Assembly: GCA_009846005.1 (NCBI GenBank)
Contig: VXYL01000062.1
Span: forward strand, 1 to 46,826
Reading direction: 5' to 3'
Source: Gammaproteobacteria bacterium
GTDB taxonomy: Bacteria; Pseudomonadota; Gammaproteobacteria; Pseudomonadales; Azotimanducaceae
DNA length: 46,826 bases
A model generated the notes under the pieces. That model ran no database searches and was not told the DNA's origin. It saw only the letters and a list, made by a program, of their open reading frames with translations. A program made the position numbers and the translations under genes. This document shows, one piece after another, positions 1 through 9,354 of this stretch; position 1 is the stretch's first letter, and the number at the start of each line of letters is the position of its first letter.

Positions 1-391
1 GTTCCCACGTCTGTAGGAGATTCCCCTAGGTCGACATCGAATGGGCCGCCCCCGCCCAAGCGCCGCGGCCGTCCGCCCAGGACCGGGACGCCGCGGCGGC
101 TGTGCGGGCCAGGGTCCTTGAGGATGCTGGCCTCGCCGCGCTCGACTTCGACGGCGTGGGAGAGTGCAGCGGCGACGGCTGGTCCGACTGCCAGCGTGGC
201 AGCCGGGGCGACAATCTGGCCTTGGCTTGCCAACCCCTCCTGTACGAGGACCTCGGTCTGGAGGAGGTCTGCCTGTCGGTCGTCGAGAAGCTGGCGGCAT
301 CGGCTTCCGCAGACGGCTCGAACATCCTCGGACACACGCGATTCCGTTCCCACGTCTGTAGGAGAAATTCCTAGGTCGACATCAGATGGGC
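1..391. repeat. 46-bp direct repeat pair (1-46 and 346-391)
   Basis: Two copies of a 46-bp sequence lie 345 bp apart. The first 20 bases are identical, and the copies differ at only a few later positions. Each copy contains a CCTAGG TCGACATC core. The left copy begins at the window edge, so the repeat may extend further left. It does not match the GTAG-hairpin elements found elsewhere in the window. It could be a tandem-duplication scar, the ends of a small inserted unit, or an unknown dispersed repeat. The repeat itself is certain; its meaning is not known. Confidence 0.75.
102..374 (+). CDS. Doubtful small hypothetical protein between the direct repeats
   Basis: A 90-residue frame opens with GTG and ends at a TAG inside the right-hand direct repeat. 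The frame stays open back to base 30, just after a TAG in the left-hand repeat. Codons end mostly in G or C and the product is acidic, with a segment reading LDFDGVGECSGDG. That segment faintly resembles the FDG.GDSG motif of DUF6878 proteins, but I cannot claim homology. A second frame (positions 1-495) is also stop-free, and an antisense frame exists at 26-337. With no clear ribosome-binding site, this may be non-coding. I keep it as a low-confidence candidate. Confidence 0.25.
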   Translation: MRARVLEDAGLAALDFDGVGECSGDGWSDCQRGSRGDNLALACQPLLYEDLGLEEVCLSVVEKLAASASADGSNILGHTRFRSHVCRRNS

Positions 392-539
392 TGATCCCAT
401 GCCCGCGGGCCGGGGCTGTGGCCAGTTGCACTCTGTGGAACGCGAGGTCGAGCACGGACACCGGTGCGGATCCCGGGTCGAACCGGCAGGTCTAGGAAGG
501 GATCGGTGACAATCGGCGGATACGCCGCCCCCGTGGCGT

Positions 540-1694
540 CTAGGCGGGCAGGGGAGTCTCCCGGAGCTGCATGGCCCGGTCGGCGATCCAGTGCCGCAGT
601 GCATGCTCGCTGCCGTACGCGCGCTGGCGCTTGCCGAGCGCCCTGGTCCGCGCCAGCCACCGCCCGACCCGGTCCGGGGCGTTGCCGGAACGCGCGTTCT
701 CCGCCCCGGCCATGGCGCGGACGAGGTCGATGTACTGCGCCAGCGTGACGTGGGGGCGCGGCAGCCCGGACGGCCGCTCGCGACGGCGCACGGGATCCGC
801 CTCGGGTTCCGGAGACGTCCCGGCGGGGTTCGCATCGGCCGCGTCGGTCTCCGCGTCGCCTGCATGTCCCCGGTCTGGCTCGGCGTCGCCGTCCGGCTGG
901 TGCTCGCACGTCGCTTGCTGCGGGACGGACGTCTCGGTCGACGCGGGGAAGGACGGTTCGACCGCTGCGACGACGATCGGCGACGCACCGGCGTGCGCCG
1001 GACGGCCGTCGAGGCCGGACAGCACCGGCCGCAGGTAGTCCGCCAGCGCCTCGGCGCTGTTCTCCAGCAGGCGCTCGCGGATGGACGTGTCGCGGATCTC
1101 CTCGATCCGCGCCGCCAGCTCCGCGCGCACCGGGTTGAGGTCGACGTACGCCATGGCGGCGACCAGCGCCTCCTCGGTCAAGAGCGCGCCCGAGTAGAAG
1201 CGCTGCTCGAAGAAGTGGCCGGTGCGGTCGTCCTCGAGGTTGGCGCGCCGCGCGATGGGCTGCTTGAGGTGCTTCATGAAATGCGACATCGATCCCAGCG
1301 TGCAGCGGGCGCGCGCCAAACGTTTCGGGTTGTCCAGCATGAGTTCCCGACGTTCGGGTTTGAGTGCTTCCACGACCGCGCCCTGCTCGGTGGGCGGGAA
1401 CGCCTCGAACCACCGCCACGCGACCTCCTCGTCGCTCCAGTCGCGGTGGGCGAGCGGGTCGTGGCGGAGCACCAGGTGGAAGTGGTTGCTGAGCACGGTG
1501 TACGCGTAGATGTCGACGGCGAAACAGGGCGCCAGCTGCCCCATGCGCTCGACGAGCCAAGGGCGGCGGTGGGAGTAGTCGCGGCCGTCGTGCTCGTCGA
1601 CGCCGCACAGGAAGGCGCGACGGACGCAGCGCGACACGAGGTGGTAGTCGCACTCGTTCACGGGATCGACCAGCAGATGTCGCGGGGTTGCCAT
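540..1694 (-). CDS. REP-associated tyrosine transposase (RAYT/Y1_Tnp family)
   Basis: This is a 384-residue single-domain HUH transposase relative. The N-terminal half carries the Y1_Tnp fold: LVSRCVRRAFLCG near residue 19, then the metal-binding HUH motif in SNHFHLVL (His71, His73). YVDLNPVRAELA follows, with Tyr183 the candidate nucleophile. RAYTs cleave single-stranded palindromic REP elements and are thought to spread them. Residues of about 230-300 are low-complexity (Ala, Asp, Glu, Pro), and a short ordered tail follows, so the protein is longer than compact RAYTs of about 165-220 residues. It starts at an ATG and stands alone. A GTAG-headed bulged hairpin lies about 200 bp upstream of the start (1900-1942), and similar hairpins occur across the window. 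The family is confident; activity is inferred. Confidence 0.88.
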   Translation of the reverse strand: MATPRHLLVDPVNECDYHLVSRCVRRAFLCGVDEHDGRDYSHRRPWLVERMGQLAPCFAVDIYAYTVLSNHFHLVLRHDPLAHRDWSDEEVAWRWFEAFPPTEQGAVVEALKPERRELMLDNPKRLARARCTLGSMSHFMKHLKQPIARRANLEDDRTGHFFEQRFYSGALLTEEALVAAMAYVDLNPVRAELAARIEEIRDTSIRERLLENSAEALADYLRPVLSGLDGRPAHAGASPIVVAAVEPSFPASTETSVPQQATCEHQPDGDAEPDRGHAGDAETDAADANPAGTSPEPEADPVRRRERPSGLPRPHVTLAQYIDLVRAMAGAENARSGNAPDRVGRWLARTRALGKRQRAYGSEHALRHWIADRAMQLRETPLPA

Positions 1695-1995
1695 GCGCCA
1701 ATGATCCCCCGAGCGGGACCGTGGCCGTTACAGCCGTTTGCCATGGTTGGCGTAGGAAACCGCCTTGGATCTCCGTCGGGTTCCTGCCCGGTGCCGTGTA
1801 GGACCGGTGTCGCGTGTGTCCGGAATTCCGAGATGTCCGAGGCGTTGAGCTCCAGTTGAGCGTACGAACGTGCCACCCCGTTGAGTGCATGATCGACTCG
1901 TAGGGCGACCCTAACGCACGCCCGGACGGCGTGCGGTCGCCCGTTTACCGGATGGCAGTTGACGTGGGACGGGAATTAGCGAAACCTGACGTGGC
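1695..1995. other. Intergenic region between divergent RAYT and SulP genes
   Basis: These 301 bases separate two genes that diverge. No convincing ORF is visible. The recognisable content is the bulged hairpin at 1900-1942. I see no sigma70 promoter with good -35 and -10 boxes for either gene. The SulP start has only a weak ribosome-binding site. Confidence 0.5.
1900..1942 (+). repeat. REP-like element: GTAG plus bulged hairpin near the RAYT gene
   Basis: The tetranucleotide GTAG (1900-1903) stands at the foot of a long hairpin. The outer stem GGGCGAC (1903-1909) pairs with GTCGCCC (1936-1942). A 5-nt bulge (1910-1914) follows on the 5' side only. The inner stem CGCACGCC (1915-1922) pairs with GGCGTGCG (1928-1935) around a 5-nt loop. 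All 15 pairs are Watson-Crick. GTAG followed by a bulged stem is the known substrate form of RAYT transposases in E. coli. Its position close to the RAYT gene fits that association. Confidence 0.7.
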
Positions 1996-3639
1996 ATGCA
2001 AGGGCTTGTCGGCACGTACAGTTTCCAATCGCTGCGGGGTGACCTGTTCGGTGCCGTTACCGCCACGGTCGTGGCGCTCCCCGTCGCGCTCGGCTTCGGG
2101 GTGGCGTCGGGCCTAGGGGCGGCCGCCGGCCTGTATGGCGCCATGGCGGCGGGTTTCTTTGCGGCGCTGTTCGGTGGCACAAGGTCGCAGGTATCCGGCC
2201 CGACCGCGCCCATGACCGTCGCGATGGCGGTGATCGTCACAGGCTACGCCAGTGACATCGCCGAAGCGCTCACGGTCGTGGTCATGGCGGGGCTCCTGCA
2301 GGTGCTGCTCGGGCTATCCAGGATCGGCCGGTTCGTCGCCTACACCCCGCATGTGGTGATTTCCGGGTTCATGTCGGGAATCGGCATCATCGTGGTCATG
2401 ATCCAGCTGCTGCCGTTCGTCGGCGGCATCGCGGTCGGGGGTGGCGCTCTCGGCGCCCTCGGCGCGCTACCCGGGGCGTTGGCGGATCTGAACGTCAGTG
2501 CGCTGGTGATCGCAGCCACCACCCTTGCTATCGCTGTGCTTTGGCCGCGCCGGTTTGCGAAGTTTCTCCCGGCGCCGCTTGTCGCGCTCCTGGCCGGGAC
2601 GTTGCTCGGTGTGCTTTGGCTGACAGACGCGCCGGTGATCGGATCGGTACCCACCGGATTGCCGGCATTGCAGTTCGAGTCGCCGGAGTGGAGCTTCCTG
2701 GCACGCGCCGTGGAACCCGCGCTGATCCTCGCGTTGCTGGGTTCGGTGGACAGCCTTCTGGTGTCCCTGGTCGCCGATTCGCTAACGCGTACGCAGCACA
2801 GCCCGAACCGGGAACTGGTTGGGCAGGGCGTGGGCAATATCGTCGCCGGATTGATCGGCGGCGTGCCGGGGGCGGGTTCGCCGATCCTCACGGTGACCAA
2901 TATCCGCGCCGGGGGACGAACCCCGGTATCCGGAATGTGCTACGCGATCCTCATGCTGGGCGTGGTGCTCGGTCTCGGTCGGTTCGTCGAACCCATCCCC
3001 CACGCGGCGCTGGCTGGCATCCTGGTGAAAATCGGTTGGGACATCATCGACTGGCGATTGTTGTCCCGGGTACATCGATTGCAGCGCGAGCATCTCGTGG
3101 TCATGCTCACCACCCTGGCGTTGACCGTGTTCGTGGACTTGGTCACGGCAGTGGCGGTGGGTCTTATCGCGGCGGGCATGGCCCACGCCCGGCAGCTCGA
3201 GAGATTGGAACTCGACAGCGTGGTCTCGGTGCCGTTCCTCGATCAGATGTTCCTCGGTGGCAAGACCAGCGCTTCAGATCCCTATTCGGCACGGGTGGGA
3301 TTGGTCGCGCTCAAGGGCAGCATCACCGTTGCCTCGTCGCACAAGCTCGTCAACGTGATTGCCGAGGACATCAAAGACCACGAGGTCGTGATCTTCGACT
3401 TCTCCGGGACCGCCTACCTCGACGACAGCGCGGCGATGGTGATCGAACAGCTCTTGGAAGTCGCGAGAAGAGAGCACACGGCCTACATCCTCATGGGACT
3501 CTCGGGCGGGGTCTCGCACACGCTTCACGCCCTCAACATCCTCCGGCAGGTCCCGCCGGAGCACCTTGTCGAAACCCTGGAAGAGGCCCGCAACGTAACC
3601 TATCGGTTGTTGTCGATCGAGGAATCCGCCGCCGACTGA
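1996..3639 (+). CDS. SulP (SLC26) family anion transporter with STAS domain
   Basis: This 547-residue inner-membrane protein has the SulP architecture. An N-terminal transport domain (about residues 10-395) contains many hydrophobic helices and the signature GLYGAMAAGFFAALFGGTRSQ followed by SGPTAPMTV. A cytoplasmic STAS domain (about 420-535) ends the protein, with DFSGTAYLDDSAA as its core. SulP proteins carry sulfate, bicarbonate, dicarboxylates or other anions; the substrate cannot be read here. No carbonic anhydrase gene adjoins it, which weakens a bicarbonate assignment. The ATG start precedes MQGLVGTYSFQSLRGDL, a normal family N-terminus. The next gene starts 58 bases downstream on the same strand but is not obviously related. 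Confidence 0.93.
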   Translation: MQGLVGTYSFQSLRGDLFGAVTATVVALPVALGFGVASGLGAAAGLYGAMAAGFFAALFGGTRSQVSGPTAPMTVAMAVIVTGYASDIAEALTVVVMAGLLQVLLGLSRIGRFVAYTPHVVISGFMSGIGIIVVMIQLLPFVGGIAVGGGALGALGALPGALADLNVSALVIAATTLAIAVLWPRRFAKFLPAPLVALLAGTLLGVLWLTDAPVIGSVPTGLPALQFESPEWSFLARAVEPALILALLGSVDSLLVSLVADSLTRTQHSPNRELVGQGVGNIVAGLIGGVPGAGSPILTVTNIRAGGRTPVSGMCYAILMLGVVLGLGRFVEPIPHAALAGILVKIGWDIIDWRLLSRVHRLQREHLVVMLTTLALTVFVDLVTAVAVGLIAAGMAHARQLERLELDSVVSVPFLDQMFLGGKTSASDPYSARVGLVALKGSITVASSHKLVNVIAEDIKDHEVVIFDFSGTAYLDDSAAMVIEQLLEVARREHTAYILMGLSGGVSHTLHALNILRQVPPEHLVETLEEARNVTYRLLSIEESAAD

Positions 3640-3697
3640 ACGACTCTTCGAATCCGAGTATCCTCGGGCGGAGAAGTACCGTAGCACGGGAGCGGTT

Positions 3698-5449
3698 TTG
3701 GCCACGCGGAAGGCCCATAGCAACATGCTGCGATGGGGCTTGATCGGCATCCTCGTGGTCGTGGTCGCCTTGGCCGATTGGCACGCGGGCGGCATCGTGC
3801 CGCGTCTGTTCTTCGGTACCGCGACCTTGAACCTCACGTCGGCGCCGGATGGCGCGAGGGTGTTCCTCGATGGCGAGGTCGTTGGCGAGACACCGCTACA
3901 CGCCAAGCGTGTGCTGCCCGGAGAGATGGTGTTGCGAATGGAACACCGTTTCCACGATGCCGTGGCGCGCCGCGTCCAATCGAGTAGAGGGGAGGTGATC
4001 GACGTCCATATCGAGTTCCCGCCGTCCACCGGCAGCCTGGAGATCGTGACGAATCCCCGAGGTGCCGAGATCACGGTGGGCGGCGCGCGCATCGACGCGG
4101 TGACACCGGTGCTGCTAGCGCCGCACCCCACCGGCTCATTCGACGTCACGACGTGGATCCACGGCCGGGAACGCAAGACCGAGACCGTCGACGTGCTACC
4201 CCGGCAGAACACGGAGGTCTCGTTCGACTTGGAACGCGTGCCGCTCGCCGAAATCTACCTCACGCCCACGCCCCGCGACGCCGAACTTGAGATCGGCGGC
4301 GAGCCCTACAAGCCGGGGATGACCCTGGCGGTTGGCACCCACGACCTCCGCGCCCGACGCGAGGGATACGCACCGGTGGACAGGACGATCGATTTCACTC
4401 GGGGCCGCAACGACCACGCCATCAGTCTGGTGCGTCAAAGAGGGAGCCTTTCGCTGGCCGTAAGCCCCGACCACGCCAAGGTGCGGGTGTCGTATCCCGA
4501 TGCTGATGGTTGGCGGCCCTATGAAGAGGACATGGTTATTCCCACGGGTCGAGTGACCGTTCGCGCCACGGCGGCGGGATATCGCGCCTACGAACGTAGG
4601 CTGACCATTGGGCTCAGCACGCTAAAGCACGCCATTCGACTGGAGGCGTACGACGTTCAGCCGGGTCGGCAATTCCGGGACAAGCTCGCGTCCGGGGGGA
4701 CCGGGCCGCTGCTGGTGGTGATCGGCACAGGCAGTTTTCGGATGGGTTCGGTAGACGGCTCGCCGGATGAGCGGCCGGTACGCACCGTCGTGGTCGCGAA
4801 ACCCTTCGCCATCGGCGTGTTCGAGACGACGCGGGAGGAATACCGGGAATACCGAGCCGCCAAGGGTTGGGCGGAGGCCGTCTCGGAGCCGCTTCATCCC
4901 GAGGATCCACCGATGTCCGAGGCTCTCCTCCGACTGCCGATGTCACGTCTCAGCTGGGAGAACGGGCAGGACTACGTCTCATGGCTCAGCGAGGAGACGG
5001 GATACCGGTATCGGCTGCCGACCGAAGCGGAATGGGAGTACGTGGCGCGCGCGGGCTCAACCGGTGACTATTATTTCGGCACCGACCCGGCGGTCTTCTG
5101 TGCCCACGGGAATGTCGCCGACCGGTCCTACGCGATCCGGTTTCGCAAGCCCGAGACTGCGGACTGTACGGATGGCGGAACGCGTTGGGTCGGCGTCGGC
5201 AGTTTCCCTCCAAATGCGTTCGGCGTGCACGACATGCTCGGCAATGTCGAGGAGTGGGTTGCGGACTGCTGGCGCGACGACTACCGCAACGCACCGAATG
5301 ATCAACGAGCACGGTCCGGTCACTGCCAAACCCATGTCCTACGCGGCGGGGCATGGGACTCGTCGCCGCACGAGGCTACCGTGAGCTACCGGTCGTTCAG
5401 CAATCGGGGAAGCGGCACGCGCGGCGTGCGCGTCGTTCGCGATCTGTAG
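3698..5449 (+). CDS. Membrane-anchored PEGA-repeat protein with FGE/SUMF1-like domain
   Basis: This 583-residue protein has one N-terminal membrane helix (about residues 12-30). Several PEGA-type beta repeats follow (roughly 43-330; for example LNLTSAPDGARVFLDGEVVG and LEIVTNPRGAEITVGG). A C-terminal formylglycine-generating-enzyme-like domain occupies about 340-583. That domain is recognised from GSFRMGS, PTEAEWEYVARAG, NAFGVHDMLGNVEEWVADCW and VLRGGAW. The C-terminal segment that holds the two catalytic cysteines in true FGE has none here, so sulfatase activation is unlikely. The domain probably acts as a ligand-binding or structural fold. The rest should be periplasmic. I chose the TTG start at 3698 because GGGAGC lies just upstream; an ATG at 3725 is the alternative. 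Confidence 0.85.
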   Translation: MATRKAHSNMLRWGLIGILVVVVALADWHAGGIVPRLFFGTATLNLTSAPDGARVFLDGEVVGETPLHAKRVLPGEMVLRMEHRFHDAVARRVQSSRGEVIDVHIEFPPSTGSLEIVTNPRGAEITVGGARIDAVTPVLLAPHPTGSFDVTTWIHGRERKTETVDVLPRQNTEVSFDLERVPLAEIYLTPTPRDAELEIGGEPYKPGMTLAVGTHDLRARREGYAPVDRTIDFTRGRNDHAISLVRQRGSLSLAVSPDHAKVRVSYPDADGWRPYEEDMVIPTGRVTVRATAAGYRAYERRLTIGLSTLKHAIRLEAYDVQPGRQFRDKLASGGTGPLLVVIGTGSFRMGSVDGSPDERPVRTVVVAKPFAIGVFETTREEYREYRAAKGWAEAVSEPLHPEDPPMSEALLRLPMSRLSWENGQDYVSWLSEETGYRYRLPTEAEWEYVARAGSTGDYYFGTDPAVFCAHGNVADRSYAIRFRKPETADCTDGGTRWVGVGSFPPNAFGVHDMLGNVEEWVADCWRDDYRNAPNDQRARSGHCQTHVLRGGAWDSSPHEATVSYRSFSNRGSGTRGVRVVRDL

Positions 5450-5473
5450 CCTGCGTTCGCAGTGCGCTGTCGC

Positions 5474-5499
5474 GTAGGGGACGGGCTTATCCCGTCGCG
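5474..5499 (+). repeat. REP-like hairpin with GTAG head
   Basis: GTAGGGGACGGG begins the element, and GACGGG (5480-5485) pairs with CCCGTC (5491-5496) around CTTAT. It lies between the convergent PEGA/FGE and lon genes, 25 bases after the former's stop. It could also act as a bidirectional transcription stop. It matches the copies at 13843, 30671, 44352 and 44403. Confidence 0.7.
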
Positions 5500-5597
5500 T
5501 TGCCGAGACGGTCGGGATATTCGACAGGGGCGACCGGTGGCTGACGGGCGCGTTGGGGTCGCTCCTGCGGGACGCTTCGGCGTGCGGCGAGCCTTGC

Positions 5598-7985
5598 TTA
5601 GGGTTGTGTCGGGGCCTTGCTCGAGGCCGCCAAGGCCGCCAAGTCCGGGATCGCCACCTTCACGGCGTCTTCGAGTCGGTCGACCAGTGTGACGGTCATC
5701 TCGTCGCGCACCGGCGTGGGCAGCTTGGCCAGTTCGGACTCGTTGTCCCGGGGCAGGATGACGTGGCGGATACCCGTGCGGTGTGCTGCCAGAACCTTCT
5801 CGCGGATGCCGCCTACGGGTAGCACCAGGCCGGATAGCGTCAACTCGCCGGTCATCGCGATGTCGTCGCGCACGCGCTTGTTGCTGTAGAGCGACGCCAA
5901 GGCCGTGGCCATGGTGATGCCGGCCGACGGACCGTCCTTGGGAACGGCACCCGCGGGAACGTGGACGTGGATGCCGTTTTCCTCGATCCTCGTACGGTCG
6001 ATGTTGAGTTCGTCGGCGACGGACCAGATGTAGGAACGGGCCGCCTTCACCGATTCCTGCATGACCTGGCCGAGATGTCCGGTGATGATGGTCTTGTCGT
6101 CCTTGTGGGTAAGCGTAGCCTCCACGTACAGCACGTCGCCGCCGGTTTCCGTGTAGGCAAGCCCAGGTGCGACGCCGGCGACGAGGTTCTCGCGCTGTCG
6201 ATCGGTCTTGAACTTGTCGGGGCCGAGCAGGGTGGGCAGGTCATCCACGGCTATCGGTTCAACCGTCGCCTCGGACTGCAGGATCTGTCGGGCGCGCTTG
6301 CTCGCGATACGGCCGATCGCCCGATCCAGCTCGCGGACGCCCGCCTCCCGGGTGTGTCGGCGTATCGCCCACGACAGGGAGTCGTCGGTGAGGTCGAGCT
6401 GTTCCTCTGCCAGTCCGGCGTTTTCGCGTTGGCGTGGGATGAGGTATCGGCGCGCGATCTCGAGCTTCTCGAGTTCGCTGTAGCCGGTGAGTTCGAGCAC
6501 CTCCATGCGGTCAAGCAGCGGTCGAGGCACGCCGTCGAGATGATTGCAGGTCGTGATGAAGAACACCTTGGACAGGTCGAAGGGCAGGTTCAGGTAGTTG
6601 TCCCGGAACTCCTTGTTCTGGGCCGGGTCGAGGATCTCCATAAGCGCCGCCGACGGATCGCCCCGGAAATCCCGGCCGAGCTTGTCCACTTCGTCGAGCA
6701 TGAGTACCGGGTTGCGCACACCGGCCCGACGGACGGCTTGCAGAATCCGCCCGGGCATGGCGCCGACGTAGGTTCGGCGGTGGCCGCGCAGTTCTGACTC
6801 GTCGTGTAGACCGCCCAAGCTCATCCGTTCGAATTTGCGGCCCATCGACCGGGCGATGGATTGTCCGAGCGAGGTCTTGCCCACGCCGGGCGGACCGACG
6901 AAACAGAGAATGGAAGCCTTGGCTTCGGGGTTCAATGTCAGTACGGCCAACGACTCGAGGATGCGCTCCTTGACATCGTCGAGTCCGTAGTGATCTTCGT
7001 CGAGGACGGTTTGGGCGTGGTCGAGATCGAGCGTGTCCTCGGTGATGACGTTCCAGGGCAGTTCGGCGATCAGCTCCAGGTAGCTACGCGCCACCTGGTA
7101 GTCGGCGGCGTTGGTGGACATCTTCGACAGCCGCTTGAGTTCGCGTTCCACTTCTGCCCGGACGTCGTCGGGCAGCTTGACGTTGCGTAGCTGCTTGCGG
7201 AGTTCGGCGATGTCCTCGTCATCGTCATCTTCGCCGAGGGCTTGTTCGATGGCGCGTTTCTGATGCCGCAGGACGTGTTCGCGCTGCTGTTGTTCAATGC
7301 CCTCCCGGGCTTGGGATTCGAGATCCCGGCGCATCTCCACGATGGCGATCTCCTGGCGAAGGAGATGGTGAATGGCCTCGAGGAAAGGCTGGATGTCGTC
7401 GATCTCGAGGATCTTCTGCTTCTCGGCTTGCTCGACGTTGTCGGCGAGCACGACGATCCGGTACATCTGGGTCACCGGATCGTCGATGGTGGCGACCATC
7501 TGGTGGAAGATCTGGTCGGCGTTCTGGGCGTTTTGCGGGGATGCCATGTGGGCAATGCGCCGTGCCGTTTCGAGGTTGTCGCGAATCAACGCCGACGCCT
7601 TCGCTCGCGCGGCGCTGTCGTCGGGAAGCGTCGGCAGGGGCAGATCCTCGACCTCCACCTCGATGTACGAGGTCTTGTCGTCGCCGTCGTTCGCCGGTGC
7701 CATGCCGTGCAGGCGTACCCGGCGCAGGCCGCGAACGATCACCTGGGCGCCGCCTTCCCGCTGTTCGATGCGGGTCACGGTCGCCACCGTCCCGATGTCG
7801 TAGAGTCCGTCGCGATCCGGACGCTCGTCGTTCGGATCCTTCTGCAGCGCGGTCAGTACTTCTCGGTTGGCTTCGACGGCTGCCTTGACGGCCGCGAGCG
7901 ATGCCGGACGCCCGACGATGAGCGCATGGATCAGCTCCGGGAATACGGCGACGTTCTTGAGGGGTAGAAGCGGCAGCTTTTCCAT
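5598..7985 (-). CDS. lon: ATP-dependent Lon protease
   Basis: This is a 795-residue cytoplasmic AAA+ serine protease, full length for LonA. An N-terminal substrate-binding domain (about 1-200) starts [15 protein letters not shown] charged coiled-coil linker follows (about 220-300). The ATPase domain has Walker [10 protein letters not shown] near residue 365 and Walker [10 protein letters not shown]. The C-terminal protease domain has the Ser of [11 protein letters not shown] (about 687) and the Lys of [12 protein letters not shown] (about 730), the normal Ser-Lys dyad. Lon degrades misfolded and regulatory proteins. The ATG start is at 7985. A small RRM protein gene lies upstream on the same strand, with about 150 bases between. 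I see no heat-shock promoter that I would defend. Confidence 0.98.
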   Translation of the reverse strand: MEKLPLLPLKNVAVFPELIHALIVGRPASLAAVKAAVEANREVLTALQKDPNDERPDRDGLYDIGTVATVTRIEQREGGAQVIVRGLRRVRLHGMAPANDGDDKTSYIEVEVEDLPLPTLPDDSAARAKASALIRDNLETARRIAHMASPQNAQNADQIFHQMVATIDDPVTQMYRIVVLADNVEQAEKQKILEIDDIQPFLEAIHHLLRQEIAIVEMRRDLESQAREGIEQQQREHVLRHQKRAIEQALGEDDDDEDIAELRKQLRNVKLPDDVRAEVERELKRLSKMSTNAADYQVARSYLELIAELPWNVITEDTLDLDHAQTVLDEDHYGLDDVKERILESLAVLTLNPEAKASILCFVGPPGVGKTSLGQSIARSMGRKFERMSLGGLHDESELRGHRRTYVGAMPGRILQAVRRAGVRNPVLMLDEVDKLGRDFRGDPSAALMEILDPAQNKEFRDNYLNLPFDLSKVFFITTCNHLDGVPRPLLDRMEVLELTGYSELEKLEIARRYLIPRQRENAGLAEEQLDLTDDSLSWAIRRHTREAGVRELDRAIGRIASKRARQILQSEATVEPIAVDDLPTLLGPDKFKTDRQRENLVAGVAPGLAYTETGGDVLYVEATLTHKDDKTIITGHLGQVMQESVKAARSYIWSVADELNIDRTRIEENGIHVHVPAGAVPKDGPSAGITMATALASLYSNKRVRDDIAMTGELTLSGLVLPVGGIREKVLAAHRTGIRHVILPRDNESELAKLPTPVRDEMTVTLVDRLEDAVKVAIPDLAALAASSKAPTQP

Positions 7986-8133
7986 GGTTGTGGCCTGCGA
8001 CGCGGACGACGCATCGCCCGCGCATCATTCTCTCCCGGTTAATGTGCGTCCACGGCGACCGGATTTCAACGGGCCACCGCGGGCGGTCTACCGCGCCCGG
8101 GTACGGTCGTGTGTCGCGAAGGCGACCCCGGCG

Positions 8134-8433
8134 TCAGCGACGCCAGCGGTCGCCGCGGTCGCCGCCGCGGTCGCCGCGGTCGCCACGATCTGACCGGGGT
8201 CGTGCTTCGCTGACCCGCAAGGTCCGGCCGTTCATCTGCGAGGAGTTCAAGGCGTTGATCGCATCTTTGGCTTCGCCGTCATTGGGCATATCGACGAAAC
8301 CGAATCCCTTGGAACGGCCTGTCTCTCGGTCCATGATGACGTTGGCTTCCGCCACGTGCCCATGCTCGGCGAACAGTTCAGAGAGTTCGTCCGAGGTCAC
8401 GGCGTAGGGCATATTGCCGACATAGATCTTCAA
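8134..8433 (-). CDS. Small RNA-binding protein with one RRM and Gly/Arg/Asp tail
   Basis: This 99-residue protein is a single RNA recognition motif. RNP2 is IYVGNM at the start and RNP1 is KGFGFVDM near residue 42. A flexible tail follows, built of repeated GDRGD units. Proteins of this kind in bacteria are small cold- or stress-linked RNA chaperones that bind single-stranded RNA; the target is unknown. I chose the TTG start at 8433 because AGGAG sits 7 bases upstream and homologues begin right at KIYVGN. The frame could extend to a TTG at 8490. The tail DNA (about 8146-8185) is a short GC-rich repeat that may vary in length between strains. It precedes lon on the same strand. Confidence 0.9.
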   Translation of the reverse strand: MKIYVGNMPYAVTSDELSELFAEHGHVAEANVIMDRETGRSKGFGFVDMPNDGEAKDAINALNSSQMNGRTLRVSEARPRSDRGDRGDRGGDRGDRWRR

Positions 8434-8648
8434 ATGTTGTCTCCTGGTACGTCGGCGGATCTCGTTGGCAGATCCTCCACCGATGCGCAATATGCGGACG
8501 ATACGCTCTCAAGGCCGCTGTGCCAAATGGTCTGTTCCGATTGTCGCGCCGCTTGTCGACGATGAGGTCGCCCTCGGCAAGCGTTCCGGGTTACCGACTC
8601 ATCCGAGTTCACGCACAATAGGCCGACGGTGGAGCATACGGTGAGCGC

Positions 8649-9275
8649 ATGTCGGTCGAGGACACTTGGAAGCGAATAGCTTCGATGGCCGCGATGCAGC
8701 GCCGCCATAACGAACAGATCCACGCCGAGTGGGCCGAGCAGGGCCACGAATACTACCGAGCGGTTTGGGTTGAGTGTGCCGAACTGCTGGATCACTACGG
8801 CTGGAAGTGGTGGAAACGCCACTCGGTGAACCGCGAGCAAGCCGTCTTGGAAGTCGTGGATATCTGGCATTTCGGCCTATCGGAGCTCATCCGTGCCGGT
8901 GCCGTGAACAGGACCTTGGCGAGCCGCTTGCTGACATCCCTCGCCGATCCCTCCGCCGCGGACTTCCGTCTCGCCGTCGAGGAGCTTGCCCGATCAAGCC
9001 TTTCGTCGCGCGGCTTCGACATCGAGGCGTTCGCGGGGGTGATGCGCGCGCTGCCCCTGACGTTTGACGAGTTGTACGAGACCTACGTCGCGAAGAACGT
9101 CTTGAACGTGTTCCGCCAAGCCAACGGCTATGGGTCCGGCGAATACCGCAAGGTCTGGGACGGGCGCGAGGACAACGAGCACTTGAGCGAACTGGTCGGC
9201 GCGCTGGATACCGGCGCGGATTCGTTTCCGCAGGATCTCGCGGCGGCACTGGCCAGCCGATACGCCGGTTCTTGA
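8649..9275 (+). CDS. All-alpha dUTP diphosphatase (dUTPase_2 family)
   Basis: This 208-residue protein carries the metal-binding motifs of the dimeric, all-helical dUTPase/MazG-related superfamily. These are Glu42-x-x-Glu45 in WVECAELLDHYGWKWWK and Glu68-x-x-Asp71 in LEVVDIWHFGLSE. The family hydrolyses dUTP (and dUDP) to dUMP, keeping uracil out of DNA and feeding thymidylate synthesis. It is unrelated to trimeric Dut. The aromatic Trp/Lys run after the first motif is typical of this family. The ATG start is preceded by GGTGAG. It stands as a single gene, with 79 bases before the next. Confidence 0.88.
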   Translation: MSVEDTWKRIASMAAMQRRHNEQIHAEWAEQGHEYYRAVWVECAELLDHYGWKWWKRHSVNREQAVLEVVDIWHFGLSELIRAGAVNRTLASRLLTSLADPSAADFRLAVEELARSSLSSRGFDIEAFAGVMRALPLTFDELYETYVAKNVLNVFRQANGYGSGEYRKVWDGREDNEHLSELVGALDTGADSFPQDLAAALASRYAGS

Positions 9276-9354
9276 GGCGCGGCCTCGTCCGTTCGAGTTG
9301 GGCGCGTTGCGGCGTTGGATTCGGCGACTCGCGTAGACTTCGCAATTCCTACCA

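Noticed and set aside
382-1890. Long open frame (502 codons) on the minus strand through the RAYT gene
   Set aside because: It is a different frame of the same DNA, rich in Arg/Pro/Ala with no motif, typical of a high-GC shadow; the RAYT frame carries the HUH motif.
4680-5449. Active formylglycine-generating enzyme
   Set aside because: The fold motifs fit, but the C-terminal catalytic cysteines are absent.
8140-8190. Short tandem repeat of CGGTCGCCG units, considered as a CRISPR or regulatory repeat
   Set aside because: It encodes the GDR-rich tail of the RRM protein and has no spacers.
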